Positions 8,484 through 14,574 of a DNA stretch of 28,143 nt are shown here, in pieces. This DNA comes from an uncultured Clostridia bacterium. Its GTDB lineage: Bacteria > Bacillota > Clostridia > Oscillospirales > CAG-382. The notes under the pieces are model-generated. The model was given only the letters and a program-made list of their open reading frames with translations. It was not told where the DNA came from and did not search any database. The stretch is taken from assembly GCA_947627335.1 (NCBI GenBank), contig CANQVQ010000005.1, positions 1 to 28,143 on the forward strand. The letters run 5' to 3'. The position numbers were made by a program, and so were the translations under genes. Every line of letters begins with the position of its first letter. Position 1 is the stretch's first letter.

Positions 8484-8739
8484 GCAGCCCCGCCTCCCGC
8501 AACTTCGCTGCGAACGCGTCCACGTCCTTCCCGGCAGTCTCCGCGTCCGTGTCGTATTCCTCGGTCAATGCCCGCACGAGCTCCTCCCGCGTGACTTCGA
8601 CCTGCATACGCTCCCAAAGGAAACTCCCCGTTTCGTTGAGCGTCACCATTCCGCGGAACTCCCGCGACGTTTCCCCGACCGGCACGACGACCCCCGTCCC
8701 GTGCATCTGCTTGTAAACGAACCCTTCCTTTGCCCTCAT
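8473..8739 (-). CDS. PqqD-family peptide chaperone-like protein
   Basis: An 88-aa protein with the PqqD winged-helix pattern: VVVPVGE, then MVTLNETGSFLWERM (the hallmark 'LN.TG..LW' core), then a helical half ending VDAFAAKLREAGLLAE. PqqD-fold proteins bind leader peptides of ribosomally made, post-translationally modified peptides and present them to modifying enzymes. It is the middle gene of a three-gene minus-strand operon (kinase-like, PqqD-like, peptidase), 36 nt downstream of the kinase-like gene, with GGAAGGAA upstream of the ATG. The cognate peptide is not identified; the glycine-rich peptide at 13597 is one speculative candidate. Confidence 0.88.
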   Translation of the reverse strand: MRAKEGFVYKQMHGTGVVVPVGETSREFRGMVTLNETGSFLWERMQVEVTREELVRALTEEYDTDAETAGKDVDAFAAKLREAGLLAE

Positions 8740-8775
8740 TTTTCAAAATTTCCTTCCTTAATTATATAGTCGACG

Positions 8776-9510
8776 TTATTCCGACCGCTTCCCGACCATC
8801 GCCGAGAAACTGCATTCCATCGCTTCGCGACCGATACCGCACCGCAAGCGCCACAGCCGGACCGCACCCAGCACCCGCTCCAGCACGTCCAACAGCAACT
8901 CGCCTTCCGGCGCATCCACCTGCTTCGTCGTCTGCCCGTACACCCACGGCAGCGCCTCCGACGCACTGATCGACCGGATCTCGTTCACGTCCCCACGCTC
9001 CAACACGCACACACCGCCGACCGGCAGCATCACGTTCACGCTCAACGGCGAACTCCCCGAAAACGGCGTCCCGCAGGCGTACACCGTCCCATCGACCAGC
9101 CGTAAGGCGGGCTTGTCGTCGTTGAGGATGAACGCCCCCGGCAGGGCGCGGACCCATTCCTGCGTGTGCGTCGATTTCCCCGTCCCCGACGGGGCGGAAA
9201 ACAGGTACGCCTTCCCGTCGTACGCCACCGCACTCGCGTGCAGCAGCATCCCGTCGAAGTGCAGTAACGCACGGTAGAACACCCCACCGTAATACAAATA
9301 CTCATTCACGTCGTCCAGACGCGCCAAATCGACGTCCGCCGGGTGCGGCGCCGCATCCCGAAGCGCTTCCACGCCCCCCGTCGGCGGCAGGATCCGAATG
9401 TCCGCCCCCACGTCCCCGTCAACACGGTACGGCGCGGAACGCTGCAACAACGTCGGGTACTGCGGCGACATCTCGACGTTCAGCCCGGCAAACCGATAAA
9501 TGTTTCCCAA
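8776..9510 (-). CDS. HPr kinase-like (PEPCK-fold) P-loop protein
   Basis: P-loop protein related to HPr kinase, with Walker A SAPSGTGKST at about 105-114 preceded by LLHASAVAYDGKAYLF and followed by NDDKPALR as a Walker B-like site. It lacks the N-terminal domain of true HprK. Family members usually begin just before a YRIAGLNVEM-like segment, matching YRFAGLNVEM here. I chose TTG 9510 (244 aa) because GGGGGTGA lies about 8 nt upstream. GTG 9522 and 9528 are alternatives. The ATG at 9552 overlaps the apparent -10 box and is unlikely. Such kinases act with PqqD-like proteins in lasso and other peptide clusters, where one phosphorylates a peptide serine. Peptide phosphorylation here is an inference. 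Confidence 0.83.
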   Translation of the reverse strand: MGNIYRFAGLNVEMSPQYPTLLQRSAPYRVDGDVGADIRILPPTGGVEALRDAAPHPADVDLARLDDVNEYLYYGGVFYRALLHFDGMLLHASAVAYDGKAYLFSAPSGTGKSTHTQEWVRALPGAFILNDDKPALRLVDGTVYACGTPFSGSSPLSVNVMLPVGGVCVLERGDVNEIRSISASEALPWVYGQTTKQVDAPEGELLLDVLERVLGAVRLWRLRCGIGREAMECSFSAMVGKRSE

Positions 9511-9550
9511 CCGTTTGCTCACCCCCACACGTTCAACTTCGTTCCTACCC

Positions 9551-9579
9551 ATTCTATCATACCCTTCCCCAAAAGTCAA
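9551..9579 (-). promoter_or_regulatory. Promoter of the HprK-like/PqqD/S24-S26 operon
   Basis: On the minus strand, TTGACT (9579-9574), a 17-bp spacer and TAGAAT (9556-9551). The predicted transcript start near 9544 leaves a very short leader before the kinase-like start. It is back to back with the toxin A promoter, with only 34 bp between their -35 boxes. Confidence 0.75.
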
Positions 9580-9613
9580 GCCACGCGCACACGCCAAAAA
9601 CAAAAAAATCCCC

Positions 9614-9642
9614 TTGACAACAGGGGAAAAATATGGTATATT
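9614..9642 (+). promoter_or_regulatory. Promoter of toxin unit A mRNA
   Basis: TTGACA (9614-9619), 17-bp spacer, TATATT (9637-9642). The predicted start is near 9649, exactly at the first base of the 13-nt block that can pair with the transcript's own 3' end. Confidence 0.82.
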
Positions 9643-9648
9643 GTCGAT

Positions 9649-9797
9649 AGAGAAGCGCACCAAAACGGTTTTGCGGTAAGTGGGGCGGGAGAAATCCCGT
9701 TCCCGTGCCTCCCCTCCGGTTGCAACTGCAATTGGCAAAGGAGGTATTCTTACAAATGAACCTCCTTTGCGAGAAATCAAGAAGGGGGTGATGCGGT
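9649..9797 (+). promoter_or_regulatory. Structured leader of toxin unit A (foldback blocks, GNRA hairpin, SD-sequestering stem, leader ORF)
   Basis: Elements in order: block 1 (9649-9661), complementary over 13 nt to 9965-9977; a hairpin CGGGA-GAAA-TCCCG (9686-9699) with a GNRA tetraloop; block 2 (9707-9717), complementary over 11 nt to 9944-9954; and an 11-bp stem (9735-9745 with 9760-9770) that buries AAAGGAGG. That buried site precedes an 11-codon ORF (9756-9791, M-N-L-L-C-E-K-S-R-R-G) whose TGA overlaps an ATG (9791) 7 nt before the toxin ATG. The toxin's own site is AAGGGGGTG at 9782-9790. The layout suggests inhibited or coupled translation, recalling hok/mok. Confidence 0.7.
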
Positions 9798-9905
9798 ATG
9801 TATTTGACTCTTGCGGACCTCATTGGTTTGACAAGCACGATTATACTTATCGTTGACGTGATCCTTCGTTTTCACGACGATAATCACGGCAATAAAAAGA
9901 ACTAG
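9798..9905 (+). CDS. 35-aa single-span membrane peptide, putative type I toxin A
   Basis: Small ORF of 35 codons. After MYLTLADL comes a hydrophobic span (IGLTSTIILIVDVIL, about residues 9-23) followed by a polar, His/Asp-rich and lysine-ended tail (RFHDDNHGNKKN). This is the architecture of Fst/holin-like type I toxins: 30-40 aa, one membrane helix, charged C-terminus. The upstream in-frame codon is a stop (TGA), so the ATG at 9798 is the first possible start, with AAGGGGGTG upstream. The paralogue at 10217 keeps this frame (shared LIVDV, HD, HG, KKN) while the alternative frame from 9791 is not conserved. Its stop codon TAG lies in the left arm of the antisense RNA terminator. Toxicity is inferred, not shown. 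Confidence 0.72.
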   Translation: MYLTLADLIGLTSTIILIVDVILRFHDDNHGNKKN

Positions 9906-9978
9906 CCGCAACTCCACCAAAGTAGTCGGCTAGTTCTGGCTACGGAGGGGAGGCACCGCAAATCGGTGCGCTTCTCTT
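9894..9978 (-). ncRNA. Antisense RNA A (putative type I antitoxin)
   Basis: Predicted RNA of about 85 nt, starting near 9978 and ending at the T run 9898-9894. Its intrinsic terminator is a 10-bp stem (9936-9927 with 9908-9899, 18-nt loop). It is fully complementary to the last codons and 3' UTR of toxin mRNA A. Its first part is identical to the mRNA 5' leader (AGAGAAGCGCACC, then TTGCGGT, then GCCTCCCCTCC), so it can both pair with the mRNA 3' end and stand in for its 5' end. GCACCG/CGGTGC near the 5' end forms a small hairpin. Confidence 0.72.
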
Positions 9979-9984
9979 GTCTTT

Positions 9985-10013
9985 ACTATACCATACTTTC
10001 ATACGTTTGTCAA
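9985..10013 (-). promoter_or_regulatory. Promoter of antisense RNA A
   Basis: Minus-strand TTGACA (10013-10008), 17-bp spacer, TATAGT (9990-9985). It is convergent with the toxin promoter and as close to consensus, consistent with a strongly made antitoxin RNA. Confidence 0.82.
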
Positions 10014-10032
10014 GACCTTTTTGAAAATCCCC

Positions 10033-10061
10033 TTGACAACAGGGGAAAAATATGGTATATT
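10033..10061 (+). promoter_or_regulatory. Promoter of toxin unit B mRNA
   Basis: TTGACA (10033-10038), 17-bp spacer, TATATT (10056-10061). It is displaced exactly 419 bp from the unit A promoter and the sequence around it is nearly identical. Confidence 0.82.
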
Positions 10062-10067
10062 GTCGAT

Positions 10068-10216
10068 AGAGAAGCGCACCAAAACGGTTTTGCGGTAAGT
10101 GGGGCGGGAGTGATCCCGTTCCCGTGCCTCCCCTCCGGTTGCAAATGCAATTGGCAAAGGAGGTATTCTTACAAATGAACCTCCTTTGCGAGAAATCAAG
10201 AAGGGGGTGATGCGGT
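10068..10216 (+). promoter_or_regulatory. Structured leader of toxin unit B
   Basis: Same elements as in unit A. Block 1 (10068-10080) pairs with 10385-10397, block 2 (10126-10136) pairs with 10363-10373, and the SD-sequestering stem is 10154-10164 with 10179-10189. The leader ORF (10175-10210) is identical. The hairpin loop changed from GAAA to GTGA while its CGGGA/TCCCG stem is unchanged, so both loops are GNRA tetraloops. Confidence 0.7.
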
Positions 10217-10324
10217 ATGTACATAACGCTCGAAGAGCTTGTCGCTCTTGTCACAGCCGTTGTACTTATCGTTGACGTGGTAACTCGTCATCACGACAGT
10301 CATCATGGCGATAAAAAGAACTAG
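10217..10324 (+). CDS. 35-aa single-span membrane peptide, putative type I toxin B
   Basis: Paralogue of the peptide at 9798, also 35 aa and in the same leader context. It starts MYITLEEL, has a hydrophobic span (VALVTAVVLIVDVV, about residues 9-22) and a His-rich tail (TRHHDSHHGDKKN). Between the two copies the first residues, LIVDV, the HD and HG pairs and the final KKN are kept while the first half of the span has diverged. The flanking untranslated sequence is almost identical. This suggests selection for a membrane peptide with a fixed tail and possibly for RNA pairing specificity. The start has AAGGGGGTG upstream and an in-frame stop just before it. Function as a toxin is inferred. Confidence 0.72.
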   Translation: MYITLEELVALVTAVVLIVDVVTRHHDSHHGDKKN

Positions 10325-10398
10325 CCGCAACTCGTCCAAAGTAACCGGCTAGTTCCGATTATGGAGGGGAGGCGACCGCAAAGCGGTGCGCTTCTCTT
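10313..10398 (-). ncRNA. Antisense RNA B (putative type I antitoxin)
   Basis: Predicted RNA of about 86 nt from near 10398 to the T run 10317-10313, with a 10-bp terminator stem (10355-10346 with 10327-10318). The 18-nt loop and the region after the stem differ from RNA A at several positions (for example the loop core 10333-10345), which could make A and B partly specific for their own mRNA. The 5' block matches the mRNA B leader. Confidence 0.72.
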
Positions 10399-10404
10399 GT
10401 CTTT

Positions 10405-10433
10405 ACTATACCATACTCTCATACGTTTGTCAA
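10405..10433 (-). promoter_or_regulatory. Promoter of antisense RNA B
   Basis: Minus-strand TTGACA (10433-10428), 17-bp spacer, TATAGT (10410-10405). It is the same as in unit A. Confidence 0.82.
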
Positions 10434-10443
10434 GGGGTTTCGC

Positions 10444-10530
10444 AAAAAAAGAACTAACCGCAACTCCACCAAAGTAGTCGGTTAGTTCCGATTATGGAGG
10501 GGAGGCACCGCAAATCAGTGCGCTTCTCTT
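10444..10530 (-). ncRNA. Orphan antisense RNA C without a toxin ORF
   Basis: Third copy of the antisense module alone. The terminator stem is GAACTAACCG/CGGTTAGTTC (10451-10460 with 10479-10488), followed on the minus strand by seven T. Compared with A and B, the stem has a paired change (G-C to A-T), i.e. compensatory, and the loop is identical to that of A. No toxin ORF or plus-strand promoter belongs to it. It could be a decoy, an extra antitoxin acting in trans on A, or the remnant of a third unit. Confidence 0.65.
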
Positions 10531-10536
10531 GTCTTT

Positions 10537-10565
10537 ACTATACCACACTTCCGTGCGTTTGTCAA
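10537..10565 (-). promoter_or_regulatory. Promoter of orphan antisense RNA C
   Basis: Minus-strand TTGACA (10565-10560), 17-bp spacer, TATAGT (10542-10537). Both hexamers are intact although the spacer has changed, which argues against simple decay. Confidence 0.78.
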
Positions 10566-10649
10566 GCAGTTTTTTACGAAAAAAGCGGAATTGCCAAAAA
10601 ATGGCGATACGAAATCCAAAAAAATGAAACAAAATTGTGAAAAACCCTC

Positions 10650-10678
10650 TTGACAAAGGGCGCGGGTAGTGCTATAAT
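10650..10678 (+). promoter_or_regulatory. Perfect consensus promoter of the secreted-protein/peptide unit
   Basis: TTGACA (10650-10655), 17-bp spacer, TATAAT (10673-10678), both hexamers perfect. The leader to the ATG at 10787 is about 100 nt and ends in AGGAGG. Confidence 0.88.
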
Positions 10679-10786
10679 GGCGATGTAAAAAAATAATCTG
10701 CGGTGGTTTCGCGCTCGACCGGGAAGAGAGGGGTGGAGCGGGAAAAATACGTCCACGGCAGATACAGAAATAGGAGGAAACAAGTT

Positions 10787-13576
10787 ATGGAAAACAGTTC
10801 CTACAGCAAAACGCGTTCCCTGAAAAATTTTTTGGCATGGCTTTTGTTGTTCGCGATACTCATTGTTGCCATGCCCGTCCTGCCCGTCGGAGCGGATGAA
10901 AAAAACATTGCGAACATTGAATTCGAGGGCGTCATAGGTTCGGAAGACTATTTCCTCGATACGGATTCATATAAGACAAACAAAACCATTGCTTTTTTGG
11001 ATGATCTTCAAAATGATGGTAAATGGGGTAATTTCGATAAACTAAGTGTTCAAAAAACCGAATCGGATGTGAAGATTACCGGGATAAAATTGACACAACA
11101 GTTTGGCAACAAAACAACCTCGAAACCGTTTAACTTTGGCGTGATTTGGAATGATGTATCTGAAGGGAAAAACATTTATATTTCGGTTGATGATGGCTTG
11201 AATTGGAGGGTTTTGGAATCGAGCGGCATTTACCGAATCGATGACTATGGTCTTGAAGCGTCGCTGTACAGCATAACGGATTCTCTTGCGACGGGCGCCG
11301 CACAGACGATTAAAGTCAAGGTCGATGTGCCACCTCAAAAACATATCGTTAGTTTTACTGGCGAGGGCGCGGCAAGCTGGAGCATGAAACTGGACAGTGT
11401 GACTGCTTTGAACGGTTCGCAACTTTCCGTGGAAGAAAAAGAAAAATACGAGTTGGTTATTTCAAATGTCCCGCAATCAGAAAAGCCTGATATTCATGCT
11501 GAACCTGAAGTTAATGTGGACCTTGATGGAGGGAGCCCGACATTAGATCCGAAAACTGGCAAATACACTTATAAATATACAATAGGCAAAATACAAGCCG
11601 ATACTGTCTTGACAATTAGCAAGGCGGCAAACAATGTCCAATTGCAATTTTCTCAATCTCCTAATCCTCATTTCGATGTGGATGTGCCTGGTTTGAACAG
11701 AGAAACGGAAGGTAATGAGGCTTCTGTCAATGTCGTGAAGGGTGGCGACTATACCTTTACGGTAACGAGAGACGAAGACTATAAAGAACCTACGGTAACA
11801 ATTCAAACGGCTGATTTAGAAGAGCCTGCGACATGGACCAAGTTTACAAAAAATACCAATGGATTATCAACCGTGTATAAACTTTACGGGGTTGATAAAG
11901 ATTTGTACATTAGTATAGCGGATGCTGGTCAGATGCAGTCTTCGGTGGAGTACCATTTGCCTGAAGGCGCGACTGTAAAAGTAGGCGAAGACGATTCGAG
12001 CCAAGCTACTGAATTAACCTATGGTACTCATGACATAGAGATCACCATTCCGGTGGCATATTCAAACTCTGTAGTTTCTGCGACGGTCAACGGCGTTGCA
12101 ATTGTGCTGAAGCAAAAACTGCCCGATGCAGGGGACGGCTCAAAAACCTATACGGGATCTATTACGGTCAATTCTCCTACTACGGTCATTGTTGTAAACG
12201 GTGTCCAGAAAAACACCTATACAGTTACAATTGCTCTTTCGGAAAAATACACGGTACAGGGGAATTCATCCGTTTCTGTTGCCTACGGCGAAAATGCTGT
12301 TTTCACGCTGCTGCTTGCCGAAGGGTATGAAATAAAACCTCAGTGCGGCGTCACTTTTGGAGGACGCAAACTCAGTTATAGTGAGGAGTATGAGATTGCT
12401 ACTAGCGGAAACGGTCGAATTGTTACTGTAACGATTAAAAGCATTAAAGAAAATGGAACGGCTTCGTTTGATGATCAAGACATTTCGCTGAAAAAATTGA
12501 AAGTCTCTCTTGTCGGCGACAATAAGGGCAAATTCCAGATAGATCCTTCTCTGCCAATTAGTGGAGGGACAACAGTAGATTACGGTTCGGGTATATCTTT
12601 CAGCGTCACTCCCAGCAATGGGTATAGAATCACGAGCGTTTATTGGACGGACACCCAAGACGGAGAGAATGACGTTCGGCATGACATCTCCTTGATTGGT
12701 GGCAAGTATTCCCTTGCGGACGTGAAGGCTGATCGGTATGTCCACGTTGATGTCGAACCAATCAACTATACCTTGAAATTGCACGCGACCCAAACGACAA
12801 CAACGTTTGATGAAAAACTCAACGCTGCGAAGGATGGCGATGTCTTCACGATCACATTCAACGCCGACATGGTAAACGATACGTTAAAGGGAATCTTTTC
12901 CCCGACGGAGAGCGGTTGCGAAGTTGATTTCGGCAAGTTGAATAAAATGATCACACGTCACGGTTACAGCCTTGCGTATTGGAAGAATCAGCAGAACGCA
13001 CAGGTTGATAGCAAATACACGATGCAAAATTCCGCAAACAGAGCTGATGTCGCCGTCACGTTTGAACCCGAATGGAAGATCAATATGGAAACGAGTGGCG
13101 CAGGCGAAGGAGAAGATAAAGGCTTCTTCACTCTCCTTATGGAAACGTTCCAGTTCCATAGTAGCAACAGCAAAACAACTCTTAAAGCTAAGATTCTGAC
13201 CAATTTGCAGCCGGCTGACCAGGGTAGTGCTGGCGGCGTCAAAATGGTTGCCCATGGGTTCCTGTATGCGAATTCTGAAAGCAATATGTCGACTGCTACA
13301 CAAAATCGAGAAGCGTTAATGAAAGAGTTGAAAGATGCAACAGGCGGTAACGGTCATGTTGATTGGCTGAACAGTTACACCGGAAAAGTTCTGTATTATA
13401 AGCGCGACACAAAGGATGATGCCAAGCAGATGTTTGAAGAAGGGCATTATTCTGTGACGCTGACCGGCACCACGGGTGATGAAAACATTGTGGCAGTCGC
13501 GTGGGTTATCGTGGAGATTGACGGCGAAGAATACTTGTTCATCAGCCAGCAAAAGAAGCTTGAAAGTGTTCAGTAA
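10787..13576 (+). CDS. Large secreted beta-repeat protein of unknown function
   Basis: 929 aa. I chose ATG 10787 over the longer frame from 10703 because AGGAGG (10773-10778) sits 8 nt upstream and a classical signal peptide follows (NFLAWLLLFAILIVAMPVLPVGA, cleavage near 40). The rest is beta-rich with repeated modules of the bacterial-repeat/InlB B-repeat kind (for example YTVTIALSEKYTV, VTPSNGYRITSVYW, and RHGYSLAYWKNQ with VTFEPEW). No enzyme motif, LPXTG, SLH or dockerin was found, so the surface attachment is unknown. The sequence is visibly AT-richer and uses more A/T-ending codons than its neighbours, suggesting recent acquisition. It forms a unit with the short glycine-rich peptide gene 20 nt downstream. 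Confidence 0.85.
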   Translation: MENSSYSKTRSLKNFLAWLLLFAILIVAMPVLPVGADEKNIANIEFEGVIGSEDYFLDTDSYKTNKTIAFLDDLQNDGKWGNFDKLSVQKTESDVKITGIKLTQQFGNKTTSKPFNFGVIWNDVSEGKNIYISVDDGLNWRVLESSGIYRIDDYGLEASLYSITDSLATGAAQTIKVKVDVPPQKHIVSFTGEGAASWSMKLDSVTALNGSQLSVEEKEKYELVISNVPQSEKPDIHAEPEVNVDLDGGSPTLDPKTGKYTYKYTIGKIQADTVLTISKAANNVQLQFSQSPNPHFDVDVPGLNRETEGNEASVNVVKGGDYTFTVTRDEDYKEPTVTIQTADLEEPATWTKFTKNTNGLSTVYKLYGVDKDLYISIADAGQMQSSVEYHLPEGATVKVGEDDSSQATELTYGTHDIEITIPVAYSNSVVSATVNGVAIVLKQKLPDAGDGSKTYTGSITVNSPTTVIVVNGVQKNTYTVTIALSEKYTVQGNSSVSVAYGENAVFTLLLAEGYEIKPQCGVTFGGRKLSYSEEYEIATSGNGRIVTVTIKSIKENGTASFDDQDISLKKLKVSLVGDNKGKFQIDPSLPISGGTTVDYGSGISFSVTPSNGYRITSVYWTDTQDGENDVRHDISLIGGKYSLADVKADRYVHVDVEPINYTLKLHATQTTTTFDEKLNAAKDGDVFTITFNADMVNDTLKGIFSPTESGCEVDFGKLNKMITRHGYSLAYWKNQQNAQVDSKYTMQNSANRADVAVTFEPEWKINMETSGAGEGEDKGFFTLLMETFQFHSSNSKTTLKAKILTNLQPADQGSAGGVKMVAHGFLYANSESNMSTATQNREALMKELKDATGGNGHVDWLNSYTGKVLYYKRDTKDDAKQMFEEGHYSVTLTGTTGDENIVAVAWVIVEIDGEEYLFISQQKKLESVQ

Positions 13577-13596
13577 TTCGGGGAAGGTGAGAGAGA

Positions 13597-13827
13597 ATGA
13601 TGAAAAAAAGATATAGTACCCCGAAGTTGGATTTGGTTCTCTTTGAATCTGAAAAGCACGTCATGTGGGATGAATCCGGTGGGGAATTTCCGATGCCGGG
13701 AGGGGGATTTACCAATAATGTTGCAAATCCCGGAATGGGTACCGGCACGGTCGTGAACAACAACGGCGCGCCGACGTTCGTCCCGGGTGGAAACGGCGGC
13801 GGCGGTCGGCAGACCCCGCTCGGCTGA
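13597..13827 (+). CDS. 76-aa glycine-rich small protein, possible peptide precursor
   Basis: Small ORF beginning MMKKRYSTPKLDLVLFESE, preceded by GGAAGGTGA and 20 nt after the secreted-protein gene; a strong terminator follows, so it is the last gene of the unit. The N-terminal third is a charged, leader-like segment of the 'MKKxYxxPxL' type seen in many short clostridial peptides. The remainder (from about residue 28) is low-complexity, rich in Gly, Asn and Pro (GGEFPMPGGGF, NPGMGTGTVVNNNG, PGGNGGGGRQTPLG). There is no Cys and no signal peptide or membrane span. It could be a modified-peptide precursor, a structural linker or a chaperone-like partner of the secreted protein. Function is not recognised; its reality is supported by context and ribosome binding site. 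Confidence 0.72.
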   Translation: MMKKRYSTPKLDLVLFESEKHVMWDESGGEFPMPGGGFTNNVANPGMGTGTVVNNNGAPTFVPGGNGGGGRQTPLG

Positions 13828-13871
13828 TCGGGTCGGTCAAAAACGGTCCAAACAAGTTGAAGAAAAAGAAT

Positions 13872-13909
13872 CGCGCCGCAAGGAAAACTCCTTGCGGCGC
13901 GGTTTTTTT
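13872..13909 (+). terminator. Intrinsic terminator after the small glycine-rich gene
   Basis: 13-bp perfect GC-rich stem (13872-13884 with 13889-13901), AAAC loop, then seven T (13903-13909). Confidence 0.93.
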
Positions 13910-13956
13910 GCGTGTGGTTTTGTGTGTGGGTTTTCGCGGGGAAAGGTGCGTGTGCG

Positions 13957-14574
13957 TCAGAGCGCGTCGTAACGCGTTTCGAGGAAGGAAAGGTCCGCAC
14001 GCCCGCCGGTTCGCTCGGAAAGTTCGTCCGCCAGCGCGTGAAAATCGGTTTCTCGCGCCGCGAGCGTCAGCCGCACGTCGTTTTCGTACACCGCGTCGAA
14101 CCGTTTCAGCGGGAAATTCGCGAGCGTCCCCTCGACCCGGTTCAAGTCCCCGTAGGAAACGCGGAGCAGGAACACGCACAGCTTTTGCATTTCGACCCGT
14201 CCCGCGGCGGCGACCGCCAGTTTTGCCGCCTGCCCGTAGGCGCGGACCAGTCCGCCGGTCCCGAGCAGGATCCCGCCGAAGTAGCGGGTCACGACGACGG
14301 CTGCGTCGGTCAGCCCCTCCCCGCGCAGGACGTCCAGCACCGGCATTCCGGCGGTCCCGTGCGGTTCGCCGTCGTCAGAAAAGCGGGAGGCGTTCCCCTC
14401 CCGCAGCAGATACGCGTAAACGTTGTGACGTGCGTCCGGGCAGCGCTTCCGGACGGACGCGACGAATTCCAGCGCCTGCTCCGCCGTATGCACCGGGGAC
14501 GCGTGGGCGATGAATTCGCTTTTTCGCTCGGTCAGGGACGCTTCCGCCGCCGACCGCAGGGTGAACCAGCTCAT
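13957..14574 (-). CDS. yigZ: YigZ/IMPACT-family protein
   Basis: 205-aa protein of the UPF0029/YigZ family. The N-terminal domain has the hallmark block FSDDGEPHGTAGMPVLDVL followed by VVVTRYFGGILLGTGGLVRAYG (about residues 66-110). The C-terminal ferredoxin-like YigZ domain occupies about 135-200. Bacterial members are conserved but poorly understood, and eukaryotic relatives (IMPACT) modulate Gcn2-dependent translation control. The ATG overlaps the aspartate kinase stop codon (ATGA), so the two are co-translated from the promoter at 15960-15988. That pairing may be chance. Confidence 0.94.
   Translation of the reverse strand: MSWFTLRSAAEASLTERKSEFIAHASPVHTAEQALEFVASVRKRCPDARHNVYAYLLREGNASRFSDDGEPHGTAGMPVLDVLRGEGLTDAAVVVTRYFGGILLGTGGLVRAYGQAAKLAVAAAGRVEMQKLCVFLLRVSYGDLNRVEGTLANFPLKRFDAVYENDVRLTLAARETDFHALADELSERTGGRADLSFLETRYDAL

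Noticed and set aside
9791..9856. Alternative 21-codon ORF from ATG 9791 in another frame
   Set aside because: The corresponding frame in unit B gives an unrelated arginine/cysteine-rich peptide, whereas the frame from 9798 keeps its membrane span and tail.
9614..10013. Non-autonomous transposon (MITE) with terminal inverted repeats
   Set aside because: The inverted ends coincide with two opposed promoters and RNA 5' ends, no target-site duplication is seen, and internal ORF and stems are conserved. Not fully excluded; a genome-wide copy search would decide.
9557..10254. Minus-strand frames of 93 and 104 codons across the toxin leaders
   Set aside because: They run antisense to the leaders and across both toxin promoters; similarity between them only reflects the tandem DNA duplication.
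9605..10570. Possible CRISPR array
   Set aside because: Repeats are 419 bp and about 130 bp apart with coding and promoter content; there are no short regular repeats with unique spacers and no cas genes.
10703..10786. N-terminal extension of the 929-aa secreted protein from ATG 10703
   Set aside because: ATG 10787 has AGGAGG at the right distance and begins a classical signal peptide; the extension is basic and would mask it.
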